A stretch of 64,000 nt of DNA from Gammaproteobacteria bacterium (lineage in GTDB: Bacteria > Pseudomonadota > Gammaproteobacteria > Steroidobacterales > JABDKV01). A model generated the notes under the pieces. The model was not told where the DNA came from. It saw only the letters and a list, made by a program, of their open reading frames with translations, and did no database searches. A program made the translations under genes and the position numbers. Below are positions 38,112 to 46,447 of this stretch, piece by piece. The stretch's first letter is position 1. Each line of letters begins with the position of its first letter. The stretch is taken from the NCBI GenBank assembly GCA_013003425.1, contig JABDJB010000045.1, forward strand, positions 62,001 to 126,000. Direction: 5' to 3'.

Positions 38112-38582
38112 TCAGCCGGCGCGGTTGAAGACCAGTTTTTGTCCGTCGATTACTACGATCATGCGATCGCGTTGCGACGAAAGGATAGGCGCGGTTTCCT
38201 GGTAAGTGCCGGCGGCCTGTTCGATGGCGCCATCTTCAGTCTGCCGCTTCAGTGCCTTGACGGTGAGGTTGAGCGTCTCGACATCGCCGTTCCAGGCGCC
38301 GCACATATACGTGCGCGTGCTGTCGCCAAACTGGTTAAATACAAAAGAACCGTCGTTGCCCAGCTGCAGCTCGGCTCGTTCCCCGTCGACTGCGTCGGTA
38401 TGCCAGGTTCCGGGAAGCTGCGCGGCCTCAAGCGGGTGAGTAATCTCTACATCGCTGCGCGCCGCGTCCGAATTGGCCCGGTCGCTGTAGCTGATGACGC
38501 CATCAGCCTGGTGGCTTGCATACAAATCAGCATGTGCGATACCGACACAAAGAAACAACATGCAAGCCAGGCCAAAACGCAT
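38112..38582 (-). CDS. Small secreted protein with DUF4124-like start
   Basis: A 156-residue exported protein with a signal peptide (FGLACMLFLCVGIAHA). The mature start ADLYASHQADGVISYSDR resembles DUF4124 (a short motif before SDR). The C-terminal 100 residues contain TWHTDAVDGERAELQLG, a possible small beta-barrel fold. The ATG at 38582 is preferred over an adjacent GTG. A -10-like TACTAC lies about 25 nt upstream. It converges with the alpha/beta hydrolase, separated by only 10 bp. Function is unknown. Confidence 0.72.
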   Translation of the reverse strand: MRFGLACMLFLCVGIAHADLYASHQADGVISYSDRANSDAARSDVEITHPLEAAQLPGTWHTDAVDGERAELQLGNDGSFVFNQFGDSTRTYMCGAWNGDVETLNLTVKALKRQTEDGAIEQAAGTYQETAPILSSQRDRMIVVIDGQKLVFNRAG

Positions 38583-38831
38583 CACTGAAAAACCACCGTA
38601 GTACTTAACGAAACTTTGGCTACGTTATCAGCGTTGCATGTTTGTTGCTGTGATCAGTTGCGCGTTTCGAATGACGAAGTATCAAACATAAGTTTCACGA
38701 CCGTGATCGTTGTCACGTTGTTGCAGGACGTCTTCCAGTTATGTCAAGGCATAGGGAGAAAAACACTTTACACAAAGCGGTGCAGTCACGCGGCAGGCGC
38801 ACTAGAATCGGGGCAACATGGAAACAGACTC

Positions 38832-39521
38832 ATGCGGGCAAATCACGCTTTCCTGGCAGTAGCCGTCCTGGCCGGGCTGTTGCCGCTGGTCGGGGCGAAC
38901 GCGGCTTATGTATTGTCAGCCAGCGCGGGCTTCGTGCCGGAGTGCAATCCTTACCTGTCCGGCTGCACCTCGGTCAGTGCCACCGGTCGCAATCCGCCCG
39001 GCAGTTTCGTTTACAAGGGCACCATGATGCCGGCCGCTGTGTTTATGCTGGTGTACTGGTTCCTGGCCGGTCGCTGGCTGGCCGCGCACGGTGACAGGTC
39101 GCTGCGCTGCCGGGCGCTGCCGTGGCTGGGTCTGGTCGCTGCTGTATTCCTGGTGGTTTACACTACGGTGCTCGGCCATGTTGGCGAATGGTTTGCGATC
39201 CAGCGGCGCATCGGCGTCGTGGGTTACCTGTCGGCAACATTTTTTGGTCAGCTGCTGTTTGTCAGCCGTATCGCAACCCTGATGCGCGAGGGTCGCCTTG
39301 CTATTCCACGATGGATCTATGTGGCAAAGCTGTCGCTTTGCGGTGCAATGCTGTTGCTGGGGCTTGCAGTAATACCGGCGCCGCTGTTCTTGTCTGACAT
39401 GGACACCGTGGAGCGGGTGCTGGAGTGGGACTTCTCTCTGCTGCTCGTGCTGTTCTTTCCGCTAACAGCATTTGCATGGCATTACGATCGCTTTGGCGCG
39501 GACTTCTTCGTCAGAAAGTAA
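38832..39521 (+). CDS. Frag1/DRAM-like integral membrane protein
   Basis: A 229-residue membrane protein with about six membrane segments. The first half carries the sequence SASAGFVPECNPYLSGCTS and GRNPPGSFVYKGTMMPAA, which resembles the extracytoplasmic loop of the Frag1/DRAM/Sfk1 family with its paired cysteines. Later helices include LVAAVFLVVYTTVLGHVGEW and AMLLLGLAVIPAPLF. The ATG at 38832 lies 23 nt after a -10-like TAGAAT (38803-38808). It overlaps the end of the convergent zinc-ribbon gene by 11 bp. The roughly 250 bp upstream hold no gene. Role unknown. Confidence 0.75.
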   Translation: MRANHAFLAVAVLAGLLPLVGANAAYVLSASAGFVPECNPYLSGCTSVSATGRNPPGSFVYKGTMMPAAVFMLVYWFLAGRWLAAHGDRSLRCRALPWLGLVAAVFLVVYTTVLGHVGEWFAIQRRIGVVGYLSATFFGQLLFVSRIATLMREGRLAIPRWIYVAKLSLCGAMLLLGLAVIPAPLFLSDMDTVERVLEWDFSLLLVLFFPLTAFAWHYDRFGADFFVRK

Positions 39522-40629
39522 TTACACCCGACTCGCTGCCCAGCACCAGCACGATCACAACCACGATTGCTGCTGCTACTGCGGCCGCCGCGATCTTGAA
39601 CTTGCTGTAGGGTCGTTCGCCCTGCACTTTGCCGGTGCGGCCGTTGACCACAAAGCGGTAGACCTTGTTGCGAAACCGGAATGCTGCCGACCATACCGGC
39701 AGCAGCAAGTGCTTGAAGGTAGTCTCGCTGTGGCGTGTATCAACGTGAGTGATGCGTTGCAGGTCGCCACCGATGTCACGGGCAACATCCTGGCGAATCA
39801 CGCGATCCATAATTTGTATTGCGGTTTTGAATCCTTCGTCCAGGCCGACCTGGTAGGCTTCACTGCGAAAACCGCTGAGGTAACGCTCGTCATAGCTGAC
39901 CAGGTTGGCAAGATCCCACGGCGCAAGCCGGTCGGTAATCTTGCGTGGCAGCGAGCGACTGGCGCCGACCAGCACGTCATCGAAAAATCGCGACACTCTG
40001 CCGGATGCCGGTCTCCAGCGCACTTTCTGCACCATGCGGGTGCGGGTAACGCGTCTGCCATTGACAACTGTGGTGTAGGTTTGTGGCACGTGATAGATCG
40101 TGCCGCGCTGTCCGCGATAACGGCTCACCGTTGCGCTGTCGTAAGTCCAGTACGGCACGTAAACACCGGTAAGCCTCGCATCACCCTCGGCGTAACGACG
40201 CAGCGAACCAGGCGCAAACCACAGCTTGCCCAGCCATTTCCTGAAGCTGGCGAGGGCTTTTTCTTCGTCGATCTCGAACGGCAGCAGCGATTCCGGCTTT
40301 ATGTGGCGCTCGGTGCCGGTGCCTTCGACCACCGGGGTGCCGCAAAACGGGCACTCGCCGGCATGAATGTGCGAACCCAGGTCAAACTCGGCCGCGCAGG
40401 ATTCGCACTGGGTCGTTTCGCGCTCTTCGGCCGGCGGTGCCTGTGCCAGCTCGCTAAGCGCCTCGCGGAAACCGTATTCACGCAGGACGCCGCTGCCGGA
40501 CTCGATATCCGTCGTATGCCCGCAGTACGGGCAGCTGATCTGATCAGTGCCGGGCTGAAACGTCTGCAGCGCCCCACAGCGTTCGCACGGAAACTGATCG
40601 GTACCGGGCGCGCGTACCTCGCTTGGCAC
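39511..40629 (-). CDS. Zinc-ribbon membrane protein (YdjG-like)
   Basis: A 372-residue protein with two N-terminal zinc ribbons (CERC...CPYC near 15-36 and CESC...CPFC near 74-97), a soluble middle domain, and a C-terminal membrane helix (AAAVAAAIVVVIVLVLG). It is often annotated as a TFIIB-type zinc ribbon or mis-annotated as primosomal protein N'. It resembles YdjG, which in Bacillus is encoded with PspA and an SPFH protein. The middle has YVPYWTYDS and a SLPRKITDRLAPWDL stretch conserved in such proteins. The start is a GTG at 40629 with a weak ribosome-binding site; the SPFH gene ends 23 bp upstream. It is the last gene of the cassette. Confidence 0.8.
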   Translation of the reverse strand: MPSEVRAPGTDQFPCERCGALQTFQPGTDQISCPYCGHTTDIESGSGVLREYGFREALSELAQAPPAEERETTQCESCAAEFDLGSHIHAGECPFCGTPVVEGTGTERHIKPESLLPFEIDEEKALASFRKWLGKLWFAPGSLRRYAEGDARLTGVYVPYWTYDSATVSRYRGQRGTIYHVPQTYTTVVNGRRVTRTRMVQKVRWRPASGRVSRFFDDVLVGASRSLPRKITDRLAPWDLANLVSYDERYLSGFRSEAYQVGLDEGFKTAIQIMDRVIRQDVARDIGGDLQRITHVDTRHSETTFKHLLLPVWSAAFRFRNKVYRFVVNGRTGKVQGERPYSKFKIAAAAVAAAIVVVIVLVLGSESGVITF

Positions 40630-40652
40630 GAAAAAAGCTCAGCCGGCCCGGC

Positions 40653-41759
40653 TCAGCCCTTTGGCACCGGTGGCGGCAGCTGGGCGAAAATAGCGGCCAG
40701 CTCGTCGACCCGCTCGGCCGCGGTCCACTCTTCCAGGCCCTGGCGCCAGACCAGCGTGTCGCGATTGACGTCGCCGGTTTCCAGCTTGTTACGAATCTCC
40801 GCCTTGGTGAACGGTCCGGTCTGGTGTCCCTCGCTGGCCAGGTACCACGGAGTTTCCTGTGGTACCGGTGGTGGCGTCGCGTTGCCGCCGCCACCGCTGC
40901 CGGCGGACATCGTGTCGACCATCTGCTTGGCCATGCCGAAACCCATACCCATGCCCATGCCGGCAGCAGCACCGCCGCCGGCCGGGTTTTCTGCCGCTGC
41001 GGTCATCGCTTCGGCCGCCTGGAATGTAGCGTAGTCACGCAGATTGCCAATGAGGCCCATGCTGGTGCGCTTGTCCAGCGCCTGCTCGACCTCCGACGGC
41101 AGTGAAATGTTTTCTACCAGCAGCTTGCGCAGGTCCAGTCCATACGAGCCGAACTCGGGGGCAATCTTGTTGGTAACGAAGTCACTGAGATCGTCATAGT
41201 TGGCGGCCAGGTCCAGTATCGGAATGCCTGACTGGCCGAGACTGGTGGCGAACCACGAGACGATGTGATTGCGCAGCTGCGCGGTTATTTCGTCAGTGGT
41301 AAAACGTCCGTCGGTACCGACGACCTCTTTCAGAAAAGTCACCGGATCGCCAATGGCTACGACGTAAGTGCCATATGAGCGCAGCCTCACCGGGCCGAAC
41401 TCCTTGTCGCGCAGCATGATCGGGTTTTTTGTACCCCACTTCAGGTCAGTGAACTGACGCATGTTGAAGTAATAGACTTCCGCCTTGAACGGGCTGTTGA
41501 AGCCGTGCGGCCAGCTCTGCAGCGTGGTCAGGATCGGCAGGTTGTTGGTATCGAGCTTGTACAAGCCGGGCTCGAAGATATCCGCAATCTGGCCTTCGTT
41601 GACGAACACCGCGATTTGCGACTCACGTACCGTGAGCATTGCGCCGTACTTTATTTCGTTGCCGTACCGCTCAAAGCGATACACCATGGTGTCGCTGGTG
41701 GCGTCTGTCCATTCGATTACATCGACGAACTCACCAAAGATTTTGTCCCAGAATGCCAT
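40653..41759 (-). CDS. SPFH-domain protein with C-terminal GYF_2 domain (YdjI-like)
   Basis: A 368-residue SPFH (band 7-like) protein similar to the 'virion core protein'-like group including Bacillus YdjI. The SPFH part covers about 1-250 (MAFWDKIFGEF, LTVRESQIAVFVNEGQ, then FNSPFKAEVYYFNMRQF). A Gly/Met-rich linker follows, with GMGMGMGFGMAKQM. The C-terminal domain (WYLASEGHQTGPFTKAEIR, then LVWRQGLEEW) is a GYF_2 domain. SPFH proteins oligomerise on membranes; the GYF_2 domain usually binds proline-rich partners. It lies 3 bp after telA and 23 bp before the zinc-ribbon gene. Confidence 0.88.
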   Translation of the reverse strand: MAFWDKIFGEFVDVIEWTDATSDTMVYRFERYGNEIKYGAMLTVRESQIAVFVNEGQIADIFEPGLYKLDTNNLPILTTLQSWPHGFNSPFKAEVYYFNMRQFTDLKWGTKNPIMLRDKEFGPVRLRSYGTYVVAIGDPVTFLKEVVGTDGRFTTDEITAQLRNHIVSWFATSLGQSGIPILDLAANYDDLSDFVTNKIAPEFGSYGLDLRKLLVENISLPSEVEQALDKRTSMGLIGNLRDYATFQAAEAMTAAAENPAGGGAAAGMGMGMGFGMAKQMVDTMSAGSGGGGNATPPPVPQETPWYLASEGHQTGPFTKAEIRNKLETGDVNRDTLVWRQGLEEWTAAERVDELAAIFAQLPPPVPKG

Positions 41760-41762
41760 GCT

Positions 41763-42914
41763 TCAGCTCCCTGTCTTGCCGCTGGCGCGGGCAGAGGCCG
41801 CCGCCAGTGTTTCGCGTAATTGTGTTTCCATTTCCTGCAGCTGGGTGACCGCCTCTGCGCGGGCACGTTTGCCTTCATCGGCAATCTGCAGGCTCTCTTC
41901 GATCGTGTCGATCAGGTTCTGGTTTGCCGTCTTGACCGACTCTACATCGACCACGCCGCGCTCCAGCTGTCGCCGGGTCTCGGCATTGGCCGTCTTCAAT
42001 GCTTCTGATGTCGACTCGAGCAGCTCGTTGGTCAGGTCGGTTGCGGCCTTGACGCTATCGGCAGCCTGCCCCGAGCGATAGATCGTCACGGCCGTGGCCA
42101 GCTGCTGGCGCCATAGTGGAATAGTGTTGGCCATAACCGAATTGATCTTTGTGACCAGGCCCTTGTCGTTTTCCTGCACCAGGCGAATACCGGGCAGGCT
42201 CTGCATGGTGATCTGGCGGGTCAGGCGCAGGTCATGGACGCGCCGCTCGAGATCGTCACGAGCGCTGCGCAGGTCACGCAGCTCCTGCGCTTTGATAACT
42301 TCATCGGTAGTGGCCGTGGCCTGTTCCAGCGCTGGTATTTCATGCGTATCCAGCCGCTGTAGCCGCTCCTCGCCAGCCGCGATGTACAGCTCCAGCTCAT
42401 GGAAGTACTCGAGGTTGGCATCGTACAGCCGGTCGAGCATTGTTATGTCGGTGAGCAGCTTCGTCTTGTGGCTGTCGAGATCGTTGGTGATCTTGTCAAT
42501 CTGGCGACGTACACCCTCGTAACGCTGCAGGAACTTGACCACCGGCTTTGCCTTGCCAAACAGGCGGGCAAAAAAGCCGGGTTTCTCCAGCGGGTCGGTA
42601 TCGAAGCCACGCAGGGTGGTGACCATCTCGCTGAGCGCATCACCGGCGGCGCCGAGGTCCTTGTTCTTGACCCCTTCGAGCATCTGGTCGGAGACCGTGG
42701 TCAGCTGTTCCTGGGCTTTGCTGCCGAAGAATATGATCGAATTGGAATCGCGCAAGTCCAGTTCGGCGATTAGCGCTTCCAGTTTCTGGCGATCTTCACC
42801 CTGGCTCTCGGCGTAGGGCACCACCTCGTTTTTCAGCTCGGGCACGGAAACGGCGGTTGCGCCCACCGTGGCCTGGGTCTGTACGGTTGTCCTGGTGTCA
42901 GTCTGGTCACTCAT
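41763..42914 (-). CDS. TelA-like toxic anion resistance protein
   Basis: A 383-residue, highly helical protein of the TelA (KlaA/YaaN) family, described as toxic anion (tellurite) resistance proteins and also implicated in envelope stress and antibiotic tolerance. Family features are LFGKAKPVVKFLQRYEGVR, RQIDKITNDLDSHKT, MLDRLYDANLEYFHELELYI and LPGIRLVQENDKGLVTKI. The N-terminal 30 residues are disordered. It follows xpaC by 24 bp and precedes the SPFH gene by 3 bp, so it is in the middle of the operon. The membership is clear; the substrate is not. Confidence 0.93.
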   Translation of the reverse strand: MSDQTDTRTTVQTQATVGATAVSVPELKNEVVPYAESQGEDRQKLEALIAELDLRDSNSIIFFGSKAQEQLTTVSDQMLEGVKNKDLGAAGDALSEMVTTLRGFDTDPLEKPGFFARLFGKAKPVVKFLQRYEGVRRQIDKITNDLDSHKTKLLTDITMLDRLYDANLEYFHELELYIAAGEERLQRLDTHEIPALEQATATTDEVIKAQELRDLRSARDDLERRVHDLRLTRQITMQSLPGIRLVQENDKGLVTKINSVMANTIPLWRQQLATAVTIYRSGQAADSVKAATDLTNELLESTSEALKTANAETRRQLERGVVDVESVKTANQNLIDTIEESLQIADEGKRARAEAVTQLQEMETQLRETLAAASARASGKTGS

Positions 42915-42938
42915 AAGTCTAGCTCCGGGGCAGGAAAA

Positions 42939-43781
42939 TCAGATTACGCCTTCTTTTTTCAGTTGCGTGGAAAGCACCTCGATCTGCACGTCCAGATCGA
43001 GCTTGTCGTGTTCGAGTAGTTTCTGGTGCTGTTCTTCGAATACACCTTCGATTGTGTTCAGCACATTGCGGAAATTGCCCTCAAGTTCGTCAACCTGCGC
43101 GCCCCGGCGATGTGAGCGGGCGTATCCCTCGGTGACTCGGCGGGCACCGTCCAGGTAGACATTGAGAAATTTTCGCGCGCGACGAATATCGCCGGGATCG
43201 TCTTCGATAAGGCCGAGGATCTTGCGTGCCTGTTGCGTTATGCGGCGCAGGCGATTGGTCAGTTCGGCATTGCGGATATCGCGGCGCGCCGAATCGATAC
43301 CAAGAATCTTGCTCTCGGCCTCTTTCAGCGTGGCAATGATCTCCTCGGTGGTGTAACCGTGGCTGCCCAATTTTGATAATTTGCTGCCGGCCGGGTCGCG
43401 GCCGTAAAACAGAGTGCTGCCGATAAACGCCAGCAGCGCGATTACAGCGGCGAACGGAAGAGAGTGGCCAATGGCAAGCCAGCTGCAGATGAAGGTGCCG
43501 AGGCCGGCAAACATCGAGCCGATGGCCTTGAGTGGCGTGCGCGAAGCCCGCGCGATCTTGCGTTTATTAAACTCCGCCTCGGCAACCAGTCCCTTGCGCA
43601 TGAAACGGGCAGCGGCGATGAACGAGGCGAAGGCGCCGCCAAAAATGAGCAGCTTCGAAAGCGAGCCCATAAACAGCACGACAATCAGCGCCGGCACCAG
43701 CGGCATGGCCAGCAGGTACAGCAGGTAGGCGCGACCGGGCCAGCGCGCCTTGTGCTTGTCGTGCTTGTATACCTCGGGCAC
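42939..43781 (-). CDS. XpaC-like membrane protein
   Basis: A 280-residue protein of the XpaC family, annotated as 5-bromo-4-chloroindolyl phosphate hydrolysis protein after the Bacillus gene, with no proven enzyme activity. Two membrane-helix pairs lie in the N-terminal half (YLLYLLAMPLVPALIVVLF, then SMFAGLGTFICSWLAI and AAVIALLAFIGSTLF). The C-terminal half is a long helical stretch with KEAESKILGIDSARRDI and ARKFLNVYLDGARRVTEGYA. It starts with a GTG at 43781, 3 bp after the small lipoprotein gene. In Bacillus, xpaC is also next to a telA homologue (yaaN). Confidence 0.88.
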   Translation of the reverse strand: MPEVYKHDKHKARWPGRAYLLYLLAMPLVPALIVVLFMGSLSKLLIFGGAFASFIAAARFMRKGLVAEAEFNKRKIARASRTPLKAIGSMFAGLGTFICSWLAIGHSLPFAAVIALLAFIGSTLFYGRDPAGSKLSKLGSHGYTTEEIIATLKEAESKILGIDSARRDIRNAELTNRLRRITQQARKILGLIEDDPGDIRRARKFLNVYLDGARRVTEGYARSHRRGAQVDELEGNFRNVLNTIEGVFEEQHQKLLEHDKLDLDVQIEVLSTQLKKEGVI

Positions 43782-43784
43782 CGC

Positions 43785-43913
43785 TCAGCGCTCCGACTTT
43801 ATATATATTGGCCCGTCAGTGGCATTGACGTGCAACAGGGCTGAGCACGAAGCAAAGCCCATGGTCACAACCAGCAATACGGCACCGAGGAAACGCCGCC
43901 ATGTATCCGACAT
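43785..43913 (-). CDS. Small predicted lipoprotein (42 aa)
   Basis: A very short predicted lipoprotein at the head of the TelA/XpaC cassette. The 42-residue product has a basic start (SDTWRRF), a hydrophobic stretch GAVLLVVTMG and a lipobox-like FASC with Cys at 23, followed by a 19-residue mature part ending YIKSER. The stop lies 3 bp before the xpaC start. I saw no strong ribosome-binding site. Tight spacing and the signal sequence support it, but size keeps confidence moderate. It could be a small envelope subunit or sensor of the cassette. Confidence 0.55.
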   Translation of the reverse strand: MSDTWRRFLGAVLLVVTMGFASCSALLHVNATDGPIYIKSER

Positions 43914-44071
43914 TGTTATTGAATCAGCCCAACTACAAACCCAGGCCGGCCGGGCACAGAGCCGGTGGCCGGGGCCGCACATTATAGAGGAATGCGCCGC
44001 CCCGCACTGTCAAGGAAAGCCACGGGGCTGCTAAAGCGTTAGAATCGGCGTCCTGTCGGGGGTGTGAATTC

Positions 44072-45094
44072 ATGAATACAGGCATTTTGAGCGTTGTCCG
44101 GACGATCCTGGCCGCGGCGACGATAGTCCTGGCGAGTGGGGTAAGTGTGGCTGCTGAAGACAATTATGGGTTAGTGATACATGGCGGGGCAGGGACCATC
44201 GAGCGCAAGAACCTGACGCCCGAGGCCGAGGAGCAGATTCGTGCGGTATTGACCGATGCGCTGCATGCCGGCCACCGCATCCTTGCCGGTGGTGGCGACA
44301 GCGTCGATGCGGTGGTCGCCGCGGTGACGGTGATGGAAGATTCACCATTGTTCAACGCCGGCCGTGGTTCCGTTTACACCTGGGAGGAAACTCACGAACT
44401 CGACGCCTCGTTGATGGACGGGCGCGATCTCGGAGCGGGTGCGGTCGCTGCGGTGCGCAACGTGCGTAATCCGATCGTGCTGGCGCGGCGGGTGATGGAA
44501 GATTCGCCACACGTCATGCTGGCGGGTGTCGGCGCAGAGGAGTTCGCGCTCGAGTCCGGCGTCGAGCTGGTCGACAACAGCTGGTTCAATACCGATTTTC
44601 GCCTGCAGCAGCTTAACAAGGCAAAGAAGGCAGCAGATCCACAGGCAATGCTTAATCCGCTCGATGCGGACGACAAGTTTGGTACCGTCGGTGCAGTCGC
44701 CCTGGACAAGAGTGGCAATCTCGCTGCCGCGACGTCGACCGGTGGCACCACAGCCAAACGCTGGGGCCGGGTGGGCGATTCGCCGATCATCGGTGCCGGG
44801 ACCTATGCCGATAACGCAAGCTGTGCAGTTTCGGCCACCGGTCATGGCGAGTATTTCATTCGTCATGCCGTGGCGCATGACATCTGTGCCCGGTTTGCCT
44901 ATCAGGACACGTCACTGGTTGCCGCGGCCGACTACGTTGTGATGGAAAAACTCGTTGCTGCCGGTGGCAGTGGTGGCGTAGTCGCGATCGATACCAAGGG
45001 CAACATTGCCATGCCGTTCAACAGCGAAGGCATGTATCGCGGCTATCGGCTCGGTGCCGGCAATCCGGTGGTACTGATTTTCAAGGAAGACTGA
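44072..45094 (+). CDS. Periplasmic isoaspartyl peptidase / L-asparaginase (Ntn type)
   Basis: A 340-residue plant-type asparaginase/isoaspartyl dipeptidase of the N-terminal nucleophile superfamily. A signal peptide (TILAAATIVLASGVSVAA) predicts export. The active form arises by autocleavage before the threonine in DDKFGTVGAVALD. HGGAGTIERKN, NAGRGSVYTWEETHELDAS and STGGTTAKRWGRVGDSPI(I)GAG are the standard motifs. It degrades isoaspartyl peptides or asparagine. A -10-like TAGAAT at 44040-44045 lies 26 nt upstream. The following lipoprotein gene overlaps its stop (TGATG), so the two are one unit. Confidence 0.93.
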   Translation: MNTGILSVVRTILAAATIVLASGVSVAAEDNYGLVIHGGAGTIERKNLTPEAEEQIRAVLTDALHAGHRILAGGGDSVDAVVAAVTVMEDSPLFNAGRGSVYTWEETHELDASLMDGRDLGAGAVAAVRNVRNPIVLARRVMEDSPHVMLAGVGAEEFALESGVELVDNSWFNTDFRLQQLNKAKKAADPQAMLNPLDADDKFGTVGAVALDKSGNLAAATSTGGTTAKRWGRVGDSPIIGAGTYADNASCAVSATGHGEYFIRHAVAHDICARFAYQDTSLVAAADYVVMEKLVAAGGSGGVVAIDTKGNIAMPFNSEGMYRGYRLGAGNPVVLIFKED

Positions 45095-45807
45095 TGCGGG
45101 TGCGAATGTGCGTGTTGCTGCTGTCGCTGGCCTTCTGCGCCTGCGTAGCGACACCGGTTAAGGACAAGAAGGCGCAGGCGACCCTGGCACGTATCGAACA
45201 GCAGTTGCTCGATGCCCGCGTGCTGAGAATCGATTACGAGATCGAGGCGCGCGGCGCGGTGTCGGCTGATATCAGCGGCGACCTGCTAATGCAGCAGCCG
45301 GCACTGGCAGCCTTGCGGGCGACAGGCGATTTCGCGACGCAGCCGGTACAGCCATTGCTGGTTGCCGACGGCACGACGATGCGCGGCGGAACGGCCAGTT
45401 ATTTCTCGCAGCCGGCGCCGGCGCAATTGCGTGACGGGCTGCTGCTGGGACTGACGCGAATGGGTGTCCTGCACAACATCGCGATGTTGACTCAGGACGC
45501 GCCGCCGGATGCGACTGACGGCAGCATTCGCGACTGGGTGACCGTGGCGAACGTTCGCGCTATCGACCAGCCACGCCGAATCGGCGGCCGCACCGTTGCC
45601 GGACTGCATTTTGATTTGATTGTCGCCGGCGAACCTGCCGGCGCCGTGACGTTGTGGTACGAGCCTGATACCGCCCTTCCTGTTGCCCGCGAGCAGCTGG
45701 TGCAATTCGAGACCGGCGAAATGCGGGTGGTCGAGCGCTATACCGTCAGTATCGACGGAATTATCGGCCCATGCCGGTTTGACACCGGGGCGCTGACTTC
45801 AGACTAA
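45094..45807 (+). CDS. Hypothetical exported protein, probable lipoprotein
   Basis: A 237-residue protein of unknown function. The start overlaps the asparaginase stop. The N-terminus VRMCVLLLSLAFCACVATP has a lipobox-like LAFC or FCAC, so it is probably a lipoprotein. The remainder is beta-rich with LDARVLRIDYEIEARGAVS and FDLIVAGEPAGAVTLWYEPDTALP, resembling LolA- or DUF2092-like periplasmic proteins that bind lipids, though I cannot show homology. It is probably co-expressed with the peptidase. Confidence 0.75.
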   Translation: MRVRMCVLLLSLAFCACVATPVKDKKAQATLARIEQQLLDARVLRIDYEIEARGAVSADISGDLLMQQPALAALRATGDFATQPVQPLLVADGTTMRGGTASYFSQPAPAQLRDGLLLGLTRMGVLHNIAMLTQDAPPDATDGSIRDWVTVANVRAIDQPRRIGGRTVAGLHFDLIVAGEPAGAVTLWYEPDTALPVAREQLVQFETGEMRVVERYTVSIDGIIGPCRFDTGALTSD

Positions 45808-45810
45808 GGT

Positions 45811-45880
45811 GCGGCCAGCCGCGACTGCCAGCGACAGGTTCCTGTGGGAGCGGCTTCCAGCCGCGACAGCTTGCGACCAG
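45811..45880. repeat. REP-like element, one full and one partial unit
   Basis: A full REP-like unit at 45843-45880 begins TGTGGGAGCGGCTTCC and folds as GCGGCT-TCC-AGCCGC (45850-45864), followed by GACAGCTTGCGACCAG. A partial direct copy lies just before it at 45811-45837 (CCAGCCGCGACTGC). It is in a 201-bp gap between convergently unrelated genes and matches the units at 4269-4362. No RAYT transposase was seen in the window. Confidence 0.65.
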
Positions 45881-46008
45881 TTCTTTGAGACCTATTTGAC
45901 AATAAGCCGTGCGATGCACGCGAGCTGTGATGCATTTCAAGGTGTCTGCGCCCGGTCGGTGCTAACTTGCCAACCAAGTTTAAGGACCTGACTCCGGAGC
46001 TGCCCCAC

Positions 46009-46311
46009 ATGGACATAGTTGTCGCCGAAAGAGCGCTGGTTGCCGAATCCCCCGAGGGTGATCGCACGCCGATCCAGGTGCGAATCGGCCGCCCCTACAA
46101 GGTTGCCGAAAAGACCTGGACCTGTCCGCTCAAACTCGATGGTCTTGGCAGCGTCAGCGACGGGCTCGGTACCGATTCGTGGAGCGCACTGACGGTGGCG
46201 ATCGGCGTTGCCCGGCAGCAGTTGAAAATATGTGTCGAAAAAGGCGCGCGGCTGCTGTGTCGCGATGACGACAGCGAAATCGAGCTCGACGACCTGTTCC
46301 CCCAGTTTTAG
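46009..46311 (+). CDS. Small conserved hypothetical protein, DUF6968-like
   Basis: A 100-residue acidic soluble protein. The ATG at 46009 has GGAG about 9 nt upstream; a start at 45967 would extend it. The order of conserved-looking elements, an N-terminal IVVAERAL, a central TWTCPLKLDGLG and DSWSALTVAIGVARQQL, resembles the DUF6968 family, but I am not certain. No catalytic motif is visible. A perfect hairpin follows 15 bp after its stop. It stands alone between the lipoprotein gene and the M14 peptidase gene. Confidence 0.6.
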   Translation: MDIVVAERALVAESPEGDRTPIQVRIGRPYKVAEKTWTCPLKLDGLGSVSDGLGTDSWSALTVAIGVARQQLKICVEKGARLLCRDDDSEIELDDLFPQF

Positions 46312-46326
46312 CGTCCTGACAACAAG

Positions 46327-46345
46327 TCGCCGCGTTTCGCGGCGA
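46327..46345. terminator. Perfect 8-bp stem hairpin
   Basis: TCGCCGCG-TTT-CGCGGCGA forms a perfect 8-bp stem with a 3-nt loop, 15 bp after the stop of the gene at 46009. No run of T follows, so it could be a factor-assisted terminator, an RNA-stabilising hairpin or a REP-like relic. Confidence 0.4.
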
Positions 46346-46447
46346 TTATGGCAAGAGCCGGCCTTGCGGGCGCCAGCCCCGTCACCTAACCTGTGCTCCT
46401 GGGCCCTGCGACCGCAGGCTATAACTACAAGACGAGGCAACTCCCTG

